From: Aphanothece saxicola GSE-SYN-MK-01-06B
Lineage (GTDB): Bacteria > Cyanobacteriota > Cyanobacteriia > PCC-6307 > Cyanobiaceae
Assembly (NCBI GenBank): GCA_019359745.1
Contig: JAHHGT010000001.1
Location: forward strand, 248,001-312,000
Reading direction: 5' to 3'
Length of the DNA: 64,000 nucleotides
This document shows, in pieces, positions 16,377 to 24,559 of the stretch (its first letter is position 1; the number at the start of each line of letters is the position of its first letter). A model generated the notes under the pieces. It did no database searches. It was given only the letters and a program-made list of their open reading frames with translations, and was not told the DNA's origin. Both the position numbers and the translations under genes were made by a program.

Positions 16377-17599
16377 CCCTGCGGCGGACCCAGGACGGAC
16401 TCCAGCTTCTCCAGCAGCTCGGCTGCCTCAGGCTCGCCGGAGAGGCCGTCCACCACGATCGGGGGCCGGCGCTCGCTCCAGAGGATCACCCGGGGGGTCG
16501 GACCCGGCAGCAGCAGCGCCCCGGTGATCAGCCGCAGCGGCAGGCTGCGGCTGGGCTGGCCAGGGCGGCGGAGGCTGAGCTGGTCGTCCGTCAGGCAGAG
16601 CTCCTGCGGGCTCCACTGCCGGTAGCTGCCGATGCCCGCTGCGCCAAGGGCGGCGACCACCAGCAGGGTCTGGATCACGGTCCACTCCGGCAGGGCCAGC
16701 GACAGCAGGCCCGGCAGGGAGAGATCCAGCACCAGGGTGGTCGGTTCGCTCAGGCCCAGGCGCGGCCCGAACATCCAGACCAGAAAGCCGCCGTACTTCA
16801 CCATCACGGTGTTGAGCACGGCGACGAACAGCAGGTAGCTGCCCTGCTCGGCGAAGGAGCGCCACCACTGCGCCGCGCCCACGCCGCGGCGGCTGCGGAC
16901 CAGGCGTGTGGCGGAAGCCCCCGCTTCCAGTCTCCAGACATCGTCCGGCTGCGGCCCGCCCGGCCGGGCCCCGGCGAGCTGCCGGGCGTTGAGGGCGCCG
17001 GCCAGCTGCAGGGGCACCCCCAGGTCGGCGGCCAGGGCGTGGGCCTGCTGCCAGGCGCCGGACAAGCTGGGGGCGCGGGCCAGCAGGTGCTCCCCGGCGG
17101 GATCGGCCACGGCCAGACAAAGATCCCAGCCGAGGGGCCGCTCCCCCAGCGGCGGCAGCTCCAGGTTGGCCCGGCGGATCCGTACGGCCGTGATGGCGGC
17201 CCGGTCCAACTCCAGCCGCTCGCTTCCCCCGGGCGTGTCCGCGAACAGGCGGATCCGCTCGCCCCAGCTCTGCAGCAGCACCCGTCGCTGCACCGGCGCG
17301 GCGTAGCCGAAGCTGGCCATCAGCCACTCCATCGGCAGCAGGAACAGCAGCAGGGCGATCACATAGGCCACGGCCCCCTGGAGGCTGGCCAGCAGGCAGA
17401 GGCCGGAGAACAGCAGGAAGGCCAGCAGGCTGACGAGCGGGTTGGCGGGGGCCTCGTCCTCGATCAGCTCCCGCCAGATCATGCGCTCGAGGGCCAGGGC
17501 CAACCCCTGCACGACGCGGCGGAGCAGCACCAGCGGGGTGAGCAGCAGGCCCAGTCCGTTGCGCCGGGCGCCGCGCACCGTGGCGTGGAACGCGATCAA
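16373..17599 (-). CDS. Hypothetical polytopic membrane protein
   Basis: A 408-residue protein with membrane segments near residues 52-90 (two helices, VSLLAFLLFSGLCLLASL and AVAYVIALLLFLLPM) and near 260-325 (YLLFVAVLNTVMV, LLSLALPEWTVIQTLLVVAALG). A soluble cytosolic-type domain lies between them (residues ~105-240). No family is recognised. The TTG start at 17599 overlaps the stop of the PAP2 gene, and its stop overlaps the beta-lactamase start, so the three genes are probably cotranscribed and translationally coupled. Confidence 0.7.
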   Translation of the reverse strand: MIAFHATVRGARRNGLGLLLTPLVLLRRVVQGLALALERMIWRELIEDEAPANPLVSLLAFLLFSGLCLLASLQGAVAYVIALLLFLLPMEWLMASFGYAAPVQRRVLLQSWGERIRLFADTPGGSERLELDRAAITAVRIRRANLELPPLGERPLGWDLCLAVADPAGEHLLARAPSLSGAWQQAHALAADLGVPLQLAGALNARQLAGARPGGPQPDDVWRLEAGASATRLVRSRRGVGAAQWWRSFAEQGSYLLFVAVLNTVMVKYGGFLVWMFGPRLGLSEPTTLVLDLSLPGLLSLALPEWTVIQTLLVVAALGAAGIGSYRQWSPQELCLTDDQLSLRRPGQPSRSLPLRLITGALLLPGPTPRVILWSERRPPIVVDGLSGEPEAAELLEKLESVLGPPQG

Positions 17600-18357
17600 T
17601 CCGCCAGCAGGGGCAGGCCGGCCGGTGGGACCGCGAGCAGCAGGAGGCGCTCACCGGCCACCTGCTGCTTGAAGCGCCGCCACTGGGGGGAGGCGATCAC
17701 CTCCTGACTGACCGCCTCGGCGAGGCGCTGGCTGGCCAGGACATCACTGGGGTAGTGCAGGGCGCAGTAGGCGCGCACATAGCCCCCCTGAAGACCCACC
17801 GGCAGCAGCCGCTCCCGGCGCTCCGGCAGCAGGTCGGCCAGCAGCAGGGATGCGGTGGCAAACCAGGTGGCGTGGCCGCTGGGGAATGACCAGGAGCCCT
17901 CCAGGGGCAGGCACGGCTTCAGATCCGGGTGGCTCAGGAAGGGGCGGGGACGGGCCACCCCATCCTTGAGCTGATCCTTGAGCCCATCGGCCCGCTCCAG
18001 AAAGGCCGGCAGGCCCGCGTAGAGAAGGGGGGCGGTCCGGGCCAGGTCGGCGCCCACGGCGGCATCGAAGACACTCAGCTGGCGGTTCAGGAAGCGCCAG
18101 CTGTGCACGATCCCCGCCGGCGTGCGGGTGCGCTGGTTCCAGCGCAGGATCGCCAGATCATCGAGTTCCAGGCGGCTGCCGGGGGCTGGTGGCTGGCCGA
18201 TCACGGCGCGGTAGGCGGCCGGCTGGAGCACCAGGCCCGCCGCCGGGTCCGCCGGCTGGGCGGACGCCGGCCCCCCCAGCGCCAGCAAGCTCGGCAGCAG
18301 GGCGGTCTGCAGCAGCAGGAGGCTGGACAGCCAATGTCCCGGGCGCAGGGTGTTCAT
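17596..18357 (-). CDS. PAP2 / class A acid phosphatase
   Basis: A 253-residue protein of the vanadium haloperoxidase/PAP2 fold. It has a signal peptide (about 33 residues, ending PASA) and the three motifs: KDGVARPRPF (KX6RP), SFPSGHATWF (PSGH) and RAYCALHYPSDVLA (RX5HX3D). It lacks the multiple transmembrane helices of lipid phosphatases, so it should be a soluble periplasmic phosphatase like class A bacterial acid phosphatases. It could scavenge phosphate from organic phosphates; no PHO box was identified. It is first in a three-gene overlapping run with the membrane protein and the beta-lactamase. Confidence 0.9.
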   Translation of the reverse strand: MNTLRPGHWLSSLLLLQTALLPSLLALGGPASAQPADPAAGLVLQPAAYRAVIGQPPAPGSRLELDDLAILRWNQRTRTPAGIVHSWRFLNRQLSVFDAAVGADLARTAPLLYAGLPAFLERADGLKDQLKDGVARPRPFLSHPDLKPCLPLEGSWSFPSGHATWFATASLLLADLLPERRERLLPVGLQGGYVRAYCALHYPSDVLASQRLAEAVSQEVIASPQWRRFKQQVAGERLLLLAVPPAGLPLLAD

Positions 18358-18407
18358 CGCTCCGGTGCCGTCGCTGGGGTGGCCGCACCGTAGGGGTGCC
18401 CCGGACG

Positions 18408-19124
18408 TCAGAACCGTTCGTCGCCGATGGCGGGCAGCACCAGCTCGCGCACAAAGGAGGCAGGGGAGAGCTGCAGCAGGGACGAGACGATCCTGATCAC
18501 GTCGTGGAGCGGAATCTGCCGGCCCTCACCGCGCCCGGCGGCCGCCTCGGACGGCACCTCCAGGCCGTCGTCGGTGTTCAGGTAGCCCAGCTGCAGGCAG
18601 GTCACCGCCAGCTGCTGGTCCCGGAAGCTCTCCCGCAGGGCATCGGCGATCCCGGTGAGGGCGAACTTCGAGGCGCCGAAGGTCACCTCCGGCTGCCCGC
18701 TCTGGCGCAGGCCGGAGGTGGAGCCCGTGAGGATCAGCTGGGGCCTGCGGGAGTCGAGCAGCCGCGGAATCAGCCGCCGCAGCAGCATCAGGGCACCGGT
18801 GATGTTGATGGCCACCATGGTGGCGATGCTGTCGTCGGGATCTTCCAGGAAGCTGTAGGCCTCGCTGAAGGCGTTCGCCTCCCAGACGCCGAGGTTGTAG
18901 ATCAGCACATCCAGCTTGGCGGGTGCCTGCTGCTCGATCCACCGCACCGCCGGCAACGGCTCCGCCAGATCCGCCTCGATCCAGGTGAACTCGACGCCCG
19001 CCGGCAGCCTCAGACCATCGGGCCGTCGCCGCGAGACACCGATCACCGTGTCGCCGGGGCTGCCCAGACCCTCGACAAAGGCACGGCCAAGCCCGCGGCT
19101 GGCCCCCACCACCATCAGTTTCAT
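18408..19124 (-). CDS. Short-chain dehydrogenase/reductase-like protein lacking the catalytic Tyr
   Basis: A 238-residue Rossmann-fold protein beginning MKLMVVGASRGLGRAF (the TGxxxGxG-type NAD(P) loop). It also has the LDVLIYNLGVWE strand and the LILTGSTSG Ser site. The YxxxK active-site motif reads FGASK, with Phe in place of the catalytic Tyr, so hydride transfer may be lost or altered; binding of NAD(P) looks intact. The CsgA-like SDR group (SDR near FabG) is the closest by eye. The ATG at 19124 is chosen because homology begins there, 79 bp from the divergent TPR-CHAT gene. Confidence 0.88.
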   Translation of the reverse strand: MKLMVVGASRGLGRAFVEGLGSPGDTVIGVSRRRPDGLRLPAGVEFTWIEADLAEPLPAVRWIEQQAPAKLDVLIYNLGVWEANAFSEAYSFLEDPDDSIATMVAINITGALMLLRRLIPRLLDSRRPQLILTGSTSGLRQSGQPEVTFGASKFALTGIADALRESFRDQQLAVTCLQLGYLNTDDGLEVPSEAAAGRGEGRQIPLHDVIRIVSSLLQLSPASFVRELVLPAIGDERF

Positions 19125-19203
19125 GGACCCGTTCCAGCAGGGTTTGTCGATGTCCAGACCATGCTGGATCCCGTACCGGAAGCTGGAAACCCCCCGTACC
19201 CCC

Positions 19204-22200
19204 ATGACGCGGTCCGCTCGTTCCTTGGTGGCCCTGTTCCGTTGGGGAACAACCCTCGCCATGCTCCTGCTGGCCGATGGACAGCCGTCGGCGGCCGTCG
19301 ATCGCCAGGGCCAGCCACCGGTGCCACGGCAGCGGCAGTGGCTCGCCCAACCGTTGGGCGAGCGCTACACCCAGATCCCGGCGCAGGTGTGGGAGTGGAT
19401 CGACCAGGCCAACGCCCTGGAGGCCAAGGGGGTCTATGGGCAGGCGGCGGCGCTCTGGGAAAAGATTCTGGCCTGGCGCGAAAAGGTGCAAGGTCCCGAT
19501 CACCTCGACATGGCCGCCAGCCTCGACATCCTCTCGCGGCTGCACAGCAACCAGGGCGCCTACGCCAAAGCCCAGCCCCTCCTAATCCGCGCCTTGGCGA
19601 TCAGGACCAAGGTGCTGGGACCTGATCACCCGTTGACTGCCCTGAGCCTCCACAATCTCGCTCAGCTGTATTCCAACCAAGGCGCCTACGCCAAGGCCGA
19701 GTCTCTCTATCTACGCGCCCTGGTGATCGCCGAAAAGGTGCTCGGGCCTTACCATGATGGTATAGGCCTTGGCCTGAACAGCCTTGGGGCTCTGTATGAG
19801 AGGCAGGGCGCCTACGCCAAGGCTGAGCCCCTCTATCTCCGCGCCCTGGCGATCAGTGAGAAGGCGTTGGGCCCCGATCACCGCCAGACGGCCGTCAGTC
19901 TCAACAACCTTGCGAAGCTGTACATTGCCCAGGGTGCCTATCCCAAAGCTGAGCCCTTGTTTCGGCGCAGCCTGGCGATCGTCGAAAAGGAAATGGGAGC
20001 CAATCATCCCGATACCGCGGCCAGCCTCAACAATCTTGCTTTCTTGTATGAGATCCAGGGCGCCTTTTCTAGGGCCGAACCCCTCTACCTCCGCGCCCTG
20101 GTGATCAATGAGACGACGGTTGGAACCGAGCATCATTCAACCGCCACAAGCCTGAGTAACCTTGCCGCGCTGTATCGGAGCCAAGGCGCTTACGCCAAGG
20201 CCGAGCCCCTGCTGCGTCGCGCCCTGGCGATCAAAGAGAAGGCGCTCGGCTCCGACCACGCCGATACAGCCACCAGCCTCAATAACCTCGCCATGATCTA
20301 CGACGATCCGGGCACCTACGCCAAGGCCGAGCCCCTGCTGCGTCGTGCCCTGGACATCCATGAGAAGGCTCTGGGGCCCGATCACCCCACCACGGCCACC
20401 AACCTCAGCAACCTCGCCGTGCTGTACGACAATCAGGGCTTCTCCAACAAAGCCGAGCCGCTCCACCTTCGCGCTCTGGCGATCCGGGAGAAGGTGCTGG
20501 GTCCTGAACATCCCGATACCGCCAATAGCCTCAATAATCTTGCGGATCTTTATCGTCTTCAGGGCGCCGATGCCAAGGCTGAGCCCCAGTTTCTCCGCTC
20601 CCTGGCGATCTACGAGAACGTGCTGGGGCGTGATCACCCCACGACGGCCATCAGCCTCGGCAACCTCGCCAAGTTGCACTTGAGCCAGGGGGCCGACGCC
20701 AAGGCGGAGCCCCTGCTGCGCCGTGGCGTCGGCAGCCAGTCCCTGTTTCTGCAACGGGAGGCTCCCCTGCTGCCCCAGGCGCGTCGACTGCAACAGATCA
20801 AGGCCCTCGGCAATGTCTGGGAAATCCCCTTTTCCCTTGTGGCCAAAAATCCGGCCAGCGCCCCACTGGCCCTGTTCACGCGCTTGAACCGTCATGGCCT
20901 GCTGCAGGACATCGAACGGCGTCAGGCCCAGCTTGGCCGCGGCTCCCCTGGCCAGCAGAAGCTTGTGAGCCAGATAACGGCCCTGACAGGCCGGCTGGCC
21001 GCTGTGAACCTCAGCGACCCGCAGCGGCAGAGCCTGCAGCAGGAGCGGGATCGGCTGGAGCAGGAGCTCTACCGCCAGCTGCCGGCCCTGACCCCACGGC
21101 TGGTGGACGCTGCCCAGGTGGCCGCCGCCCTGCCGGCCGATGGGGTGCTGATCGAATTCCAGCGCTTCCGCCCCTACGACGCCCGTCAACCGCAGGCCAG
21201 GAGCTGGGGGGAAGCGCGCTACCTGGCGATGCTGCTGTTCCCCGATGGGGCGACCCGTGCGGTGGACCTCGGCCCGGCGGCGGCCACCGATCCCCTGATC
21301 CAGCAGGCCCTGGCCGAAAGCCTGGACCGCAATCGCCCCGCTGGACCGTTCTGGGCCCGGGTGAGCCAGAAGGTGCTGGGGCCCCTGCTGCCGCAGCTGG
21401 TGGGGCGGCGGCGTTGGTTCGTTTCACCCGATGGTGAGCTGAGCCGCATCCCGTTCACAGCCCTGCCGGCTTCCGCTGACAGCTTGAGCGGAGTTGAAGC
21501 CGATTCATCGCCCACCCTGGGCCAGCGGGTGCAGCTGCGGATCCTCACCAGTGGCCGTGACCTGCTCAGCCTGGGCAGCCCCGTGCCAGGCGGCCAGCGT
21601 TCCCTGGTGCTCGCCGCCCCTGATTTCGGTGGCCCAGGCCAGTGGCAGCCGCTCCCCGCGACGGTCGCTGAGGGGAGCTGGATCGCCGAACGGCTCAGGG
21701 CGGCTCTGTATCAGGGATCCGCCGCCACCACCGCCGTGCTGCAGGAGGCGCGCGGCCCCAGGGTGCTGCACATCGCCAGCCACGGGTTCTTCACCACGGG
21801 CAGCGGCGACCCGCTGCTGAACAGCGGCATCGTGCTGGCGGGCGCCAACCGCAGCCGCCCGGCCACCCCCGCCGCGATGGCCAGCGACGACGGCTACCTC
21901 ACCGCCAAGGAGGCGGCCCAGTTGCAGCTGGATGGCACCGAGTTGGTGGTGCTCTCCGCCTGCGACACCGCCTCCGGAACCCTGCAGACCGGCGAAGGGG
22001 TCTATGGCCTGCAGCGGGCCCTCACCGTGGCCGGCGCCCGCTCCACCCTGCTGTCGCTGTGGAAAGTGGATGATGACGCCACGGCGGCGTTCATGCAGCG
22101 CTACGTCGCCCTGCTCAAGAAGGGGATCGGTCGCATGGACGCGCTGGCGACGGTGCAGCAGGAGTTCCGCAGCAATCCGCCAGAGCCGGACTGGGCCGAC

Positions 22201-22260
22201 CACAAGTTCTGGGCGGCCTGGCAACTCACCGGGGATGGCGGGCCGATACCAGGCTTATGA
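19204..22260 (+). CDS. Secreted TPR-CHAT caspase-like protease
   Basis: Encodes 1018 residues from ATG 19204, chosen because it gives a signal peptide (basic MTRSARSLVALFR, then WGTTLAMLLLADG). The frame is also open upstream. Residues ~70-510 hold about eleven 42-residue TPR repeats of the kinesin-light-chain type. A helical linker follows, and a CHAT domain (about 640-1000) closes the protein, with the catalytic pair His860 (HIASHGFF) and Cys920 (LVVLSACDTASG). CHAT domains are caspase-clan peptidases. Proteins with TPR plus CHAT are frequent in cyanobacteria and in some cases act in cell death or defence. Export is unusual. Stop and next start overlap (ATGA), linking it to a dead metallopeptidase homologue. 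Confidence 0.9.
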   Translation: MTRSARSLVALFRWGTTLAMLLLADGQPSAAVDRQGQPPVPRQRQWLAQPLGERYTQIPAQVWEWIDQANALEAKGVYGQAAALWEKILAWREKVQGPDHLDMAASLDILSRLHSNQGAYAKAQPLLIRALAIRTKVLGPDHPLTALSLHNLAQLYSNQGAYAKAESLYLRALVIAEKVLGPYHDGIGLGLNSLGALYERQGAYAKAEPLYLRALAISEKALGPDHRQTAVSLNNLAKLYIAQGAYPKAEPLFRRSLAIVEKEMGANHPDTAASLNNLAFLYEIQGAFSRAEPLYLRALVINETTVGTEHHSTATSLSNLAALYRSQGAYAKAEPLLRRALAIKEKALGSDHADTATSLNNLAMIYDDPGTYAKAEPLLRRALDIHEKALGPDHPTTATNLSNLAVLYDNQGFSNKAEPLHLRALAIREKVLGPEHPDTANSLNNLADLYRLQGADAKAEPQFLRSLAIYENVLGRDHPTTAISLGNLAKLHLSQGADAKAEPLLRRGVGSQSLFLQREAPLLPQARRLQQIKALGNVWEIPFSLVAKNPASAPLALFTRLNRHGLLQDIERRQAQLGRGSPGQQKLVSQITALTGRLAAVNLSDPQRQSLQQERDRLEQELYRQLPALTPRLVDAAQVAAALPADGVLIEFQRFRPYDARQPQARSWGEARYLAMLLFPDGATRAVDLGPAAATDPLIQQALAESLDRNRPAGPFWARVSQKVLGPLLPQLVGRRRWFVSPDGELSRIPFTALPASADSLSGVEADSSPTLGQRVQLRILTSGRDLLSLGSPVPGGQRSLVLAAPDFGGPGQWQPLPATVAEGSWIAERLRAALYQGSAATTAVLQEARGPRVLHIASHGFFTTGSGDPLLNSGIVLAGANRSRPATPAAMASDDGYLTAKEAAQLQLDGTELVVLSACDTASGTLQTGEGVYGLQRALTVAGARSTLLSLWKVDDDATAAFMQRYVALLKKGIGRMDALATVQQEFRSNPPEPDWADHKFWAAWQLTGDGGPIPGL
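19408..20730 (+). repeat. Tandem 126-bp (42-residue) TPR-coding repeats
   Basis: About eleven consecutive units share the pattern SLNNLAxLYxxQGAYAKAEP followed by LYLRALAIxEKxLGPDHP. Spacing is a constant 126 bp, and several adjacent units are close at the DNA level (GGCGCCTACGCCAAGGC recurs), pointing to recent duplication. Two units are off-pattern (DDPGTYAKAEP, NQGFSNKAEP). Confidence 0.9.
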
Positions 22261-23141
22261 GCCAAGCTCTGCACACCAGGCAAACTGATGCGGTGGCTGG
22301 CTGTTGTTGTTCCCTACCGATGCGAAACCAACGGGGGTCTGCGGCCCTGGGCGCTGTGCTGGTCACCGCCTCGCTGCTCGTGTCGGTGGCCCCTGGAGCC
22401 GCTGCCGCTGAACTGGACAGCACGGTGGCGTCCATCGCCAGCCAGCTCCGCCAGAGCTGGAAAGCGGACCCAGCCACCGCGAAGCTGCCCTGGCCGGCCA
22501 TCAACGTGCTTCCCGCCGGCCAGACGCCCCTATCGATCTGCCCTGGGGCTACCGCGACGGCCTTCGTGGCAATGGGAGCGCAGACTCCGGCCCTGTATTG
22601 CGCCGCCAGCGGCAAAGTGCTGCTCGATCGCACCAGGCTGGCGAAGGAGGCCAGCCGCCATGGGGAATGGGGGGTGGTCTATTGGGTCGGGGTCGGTCTG
22701 GGCACCGCCATCCTGAGCAACCGCTCTGCATCGCTCCAGCCGCCAGCCGCCACCAACCTTCAGGCCAACTGCCTGGCGGGGGTGCTGATCGGTGGCACCA
22801 GCCTGCAACCCAGGCCCCAGGATCCCCCCAAGCCCGATCAACTCGTGGCCCCCGCCAATGGGGCCTACGGCACCGCCATGGCCGAGCAGATGGGAACCCG
22901 CAGCCAGCGCTCCTATGCCTTGCTCACCGGCCTAGGAATGACGGATCTGGCTGGTTGCTCCGATGAAGCGATGGCCCAGCTCGCCAAGGACCGGGTGCCC
23001 GATCCAGCCCTGCTGAGCGAACTGGCCAAGGGAAGGGATCGGGCTGCCTTCAACACGATGGCGGTGATGAATCGCCGCTGCAGGAGGTTGCCCAACTCCC
23101 CCTGCCCGAGGCGACTGCCCAGCTTCACCGGTCAGAAGTGA
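22257..23141 (+). CDS. Neutral zinc metallopeptidase (YpfJ-like) homologue without the HExxH site
   Basis: Encodes 294 residues, or 273 from the ATG at 22320, which gives a textbook signal peptide (MRNQRGSAALGAVLV... ending GAAAA). Family landmarks of the YpfJ/PF04228 metallopeptidases are seen: ALYCAASGKVLLD (normally YCxxDxxVYLD), LQANCLAGVLIGG (normally LQADCxAG) and GTRSQRSYALLTG (normally GTxxQRxxAFxxG). The zinc motif HExGHH is replaced by VGVGLGTA, so both His and Glu are lost. It is therefore probably a non-catalytic exported binding protein. It overlaps the TPR-CHAT stop, implying cotranslation and a shared role, for example as a partner, inhibitor or substrate of the CHAT protease (inference). 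Confidence 0.75.
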   Translation: MSQALHTRQTDAVAGCCCSLPMRNQRGSAALGAVLVTASLLVSVAPGAAAAELDSTVASIASQLRQSWKADPATAKLPWPAINVLPAGQTPLSICPGATATAFVAMGAQTPALYCAASGKVLLDRTRLAKEASRHGEWGVVYWVGVGLGTAILSNRSASLQPPAATNLQANCLAGVLIGGTSLQPRPQDPPKPDQLVAPANGAYGTAMAEQMGTRSQRSYALLTGLGMTDLAGCSDEAMAQLAKDRVPDPALLSELAKGRDRAAFNTMAVMNRRCRRLPNSPCPRRLPSFTGQK

Positions 23142-23157
23142 GTCGAGACCTCAGCCC

Positions 23158-24003
23158 GTGAGCAGCGAATCACCGATCAAGCCACCAAGAGCCAGTGAGA
23201 AGCTGCCCAAGAAGGGGATGCCTGGCGCCGGTGCTGATGCGGGCCCGTTCCGTATCCCGGCCTGGATGCGCTCGCCATCGCTGCATGAATGGGTCCGGAC
23301 GCTCGGCATCATCATCGCCGCCTCCTGGGGGGTCTACACCTTCATCTGGAAGGAGATGTATGTGCCTTCCCAGGAGCCAGCCAGCATCAGTCTTCAGATC
23401 AGCCTGACGCCGATCGCCGCTGATGGACAGAGCGATCAACCGCAACCATCACTGCAACGGGAGCTGAAAGTCAGTGCCACCAATGCCAGCAATCGCAGGC
23501 TCTATCTGCTCAGCAGTTTCTGGGAGTTGTTCCCGATTCGCCGCCAGGTGCTGAATCGATCCACCTTTACTGAGCGGGCCAAAGGACCTTTTGATGCCAT
23601 TCATGTGGAACGGGGCGCCGAGCTGCAGCCCTACCCAACCGAAGCAGCTGGGAAGTTGTTCGTGGACGACCACATCAATCCCGGTGAAACGATTCATCGG
23701 TCCCTGATCGTTTCTCTGCCCTCTGGGTCCTATGCCGCCCAAGTCGACGTTTTGGTTCCCGTCCTGACCCGGGAGCCACCCAAGGGGCACGGTCTGTTGG
23801 GTGGCAGAATTTTGGAATGGGGCTACGACAAGAGTTCTGTCGTCATTCCTTTGCTTTGCATGGAAGGCAACGCAAGCGACTGTCTTCGTCTGGATGATTC
23901 TGAGAAGCAGGACGTCCAGATGGATCGAAAGCTCAGGGCGTTTGATCCGAACTACGTTTTGAATGAGCAGAGTGTGCAGGTTGGGCTGCCAGGCGGGTTG
24001 TAG
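23158..24003 (+). CDS. Membrane-anchored protein of unknown function
   Basis: A 281-residue protein starting at GTG 23158, 16 bp after the previous stop. The N-terminal cytosolic tail has about 45 residues, then comes a single transmembrane segment (LGIIIAASWGVYTFIW). The remainder is an extracytoplasmic beta-rich domain (SISLQISLTPIAAD, ELKVSATNASNRRLYLLSSF, TIHRSLIVSLPSGSYAAQVD). The C-terminal third is less GC-rich than the neighbours. It resembles small membrane proteins with an Ig-like lumenal domain found beside stress or defence genes, but no family is recognised. Third gene of the TPR-CHAT cluster. Confidence 0.7.
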   Translation: MSSESPIKPPRASEKLPKKGMPGAGADAGPFRIPAWMRSPSLHEWVRTLGIIIAASWGVYTFIWKEMYVPSQEPASISLQISLTPIAADGQSDQPQPSLQRELKVSATNASNRRLYLLSSFWELFPIRRQVLNRSTFTERAKGPFDAIHVERGAELQPYPTEAAGKLFVDDHINPGETIHRSLIVSLPSGSYAAQVDVLVPVLTREPPKGHGLLGGRILEWGYDKSSVVIPLLCMEGNASDCLRLDDSEKQDVQMDRKLRAFDPNYVLNEQSVQVGLPGGL

Positions 24004-24038
24004 GCCAGGTCCAGGTGAGCACGCCCGTTGCGGCTGCT

Positions 24039-24434
24039 CTAGGGCAGGCGACGGGCGCCACCCATCGGACCACGCTTGCCATCGGGCCCCAGAAGCCAGA
24101 AACGAATGGCATCGCCGCTCACCTCAAACTCCTCGAGGATTTTCCTTCCAAGGGTGGCTGGATCCGATGGGAAGAGGATCCGCCAGGTCCTGCGGGAGCC
24201 CTCGCAGGTTGCCTCCCAGGCGCCGGCGGCGGTGACACCGGCCTCGGACACGATCCACACCAGGTGGTGGCGCCCGTCCGCCAGCTTCGTGACCACGGCC
24301 CGGCCGGGTTTGCTGGGGGCCACGTAGTCCCAGGTGCCGAGCGCCGCCTCACAGGGTGGTGTCGCCGGGGCAGCCCAGGAGGGCGTTGAGCCCAGCGTCA
24401 AAACCATTGCCGCAGTGAGCAGTCGGCGTCGCAT
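24039..24434 (-). CDS. Small secreted protein
   Basis: A 131-residue protein with a clear signal peptide (MRRRLLTAAMVLTLGSTPSWA) and one Cys pair (PPCEAALGTW, EATCEGSRRTW), probably a disulfide. The body is beta-rich with TWDYV, HHLVWIVSEAGV and TWRILFPSD, like small lipocalin-type periplasmic proteins; no family is recognised. The start at 24434 is backed by a GGAG sequence 8 bases upstream. Convergent with the gene ending at 24003 and divergent from the mechanosensitive channel gene. Confidence 0.65.
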   Translation of the reverse strand: MRRRLLTAAMVLTLGSTPSWAAPATPPCEAALGTWDYVAPSKPGRAVVTKLADGRHHLVWIVSEAGVTAAGAWEATCEGSRRTWRILFPSDPATLGRKILEEFEVSGDAIRFWLLGPDGKRGPMGGARRLP

Positions 24435-24559
24435 GGGCAGCTCCAGAGATGGCTGGCGTCCAGGGGGACTGTAGGGGCGGTCGTCCGTGCAGCGGCCCGC
24501 CGCGGACAGCATCATCCCGGCCCCTCGGGCTAGAAGGAAGCAACGGTGGAGCACAAGGG

